Shown here: positions 23,597-23,645 of the stretch, piece by piece
Numbering within the stretch: position 1 is the stretch's first letter
Layout: every line of letters starts with the position of its first letter
Assembly: GCA_964477085.1 (NCBI GenBank)
Contig: CAYZDF010000042.1
Coordinates: 1 to 23,645, forward strand
Length of the DNA: 23,645 bases
Direction of reading: 5' to 3'
DNA from: Dichloromethanomonas sp964477085
GTDB taxonomy: Bacteria; Bacillota; Desulfitobacteriia; Desulfitobacteriales; Syntrophobotulaceae
The notes under the pieces: generated by a model
What the model saw: the letters and a program-made list of their open reading frames with translations, nothing else
Told to the model about the DNA's origin: nothing
Database searches by the model: none
Translations under genes and position numbers: made by a program

Positions 23597-23617
23597 GATC
23601 ATTGAAAACTGAACAAC
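23597..23617 (+). promoter_or_regulatory. rrn leader: boxA-like antitermination/processing motif of rRNA leader
   Basis: GATCATTGAAAACTGAACAA resembles the Firmicutes rrn leader sequence (TTCTTTGAAAACTGAACA), which includes boxA, the NusB/NusE recruitment site. Its presence after a consensus promoter predicts a 16S rRNA gene shortly beyond the window's right edge. No part of the mature 16S is visible. Confidence 0.7.
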
Positions 23618-23645
23618 AAGAAAAGAATTAAAGCTAGACTCGTCA

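Noticed and set aside
23506..23604. CRISPR array
   Set aside because: The units abut directly with no variable spacers, there are no cas genes, and the location is an rRNA-type leader.

Overview
The window looks like chromosomal DNA from an anaerobic, low-to-mid GC Gram-positive bacterium. Strong Shine-Dalgarno sites, tight head-to-tail operons, a lipoprotein signal, an M3-type [FeFe]-hydrogenase and a ykkC-family RNA in front of ilvE all point to Clostridia. A Peptococcaceae/Desulfitobacterium-Dehalobacter type of host is my best guess. That is inferred from gene content and style, not from a database search. Every recognised gene is on the + strand.

Region 1 (1-10858) is a nearly complete branched-chain amino acid cluster: ilvE-ilvD-ilvB-ilvN-ilvC-leuA-leuC-leuD-leuB. 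It takes pyruvate to valine and leucine. IlvB/N, IlvC, IlvD and IlvE would also make isoleucine if 2-oxobutanoate is supplied; no threonine deaminase or citramalate synthase is present. The window starts inside what appears to be the 3' half of a ykkC-family riboswitch, most likely the ppGpp subtype, followed by a terminator and a second promoter. A second leader with a 19-base tandem repeat and a long hairpin precedes leuCDB. IlvC has an acidic cofactor loop that predicts NADH use. A terminator closes the cluster.

Region 2 (11065-14382) is the proline pathway, proC-proB-proA, covering glutamate to proline. It ends at a probable hairpin terminator.

Region 3 (14383-20286) is a three-gene [FeFe]-hydrogenase operon: hydC, hydB and hydA. 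HydB is a 1031-residue fusion of a 2Fe-2S domain, a NuoF-type flavoprotein and a complete GltD/NfnB-like NAD(P)H oxidoreductase. HydA keeps every H-cluster cysteine. The predicted complex could connect H2, ferredoxin and two pyridine-nucleotide sites, and is the most interesting object in the window. Its 290-base leader has an extended -10 promoter, a terminator-like hairpin about 50-70 bases downstream, and a second promoter overlapping a perfect palindrome.

Region 4 (20391-23205) is a nitrate/sulfonate/taurine-type ABC importer: permease, ATPase and lipoprotein binding protein. A terminator-like hairpin with an overlapping alternative fold lies before the binding-protein gene.

Region 5 (23206-23645) is an AT-rich spacer, then a near-consensus promoter, a GC-rich hairpin, two 36-base tandem repeats and a boxA-like motif. 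This is the layout of a ribosomal RNA operon leader. The 16S gene would begin just beyond the window.
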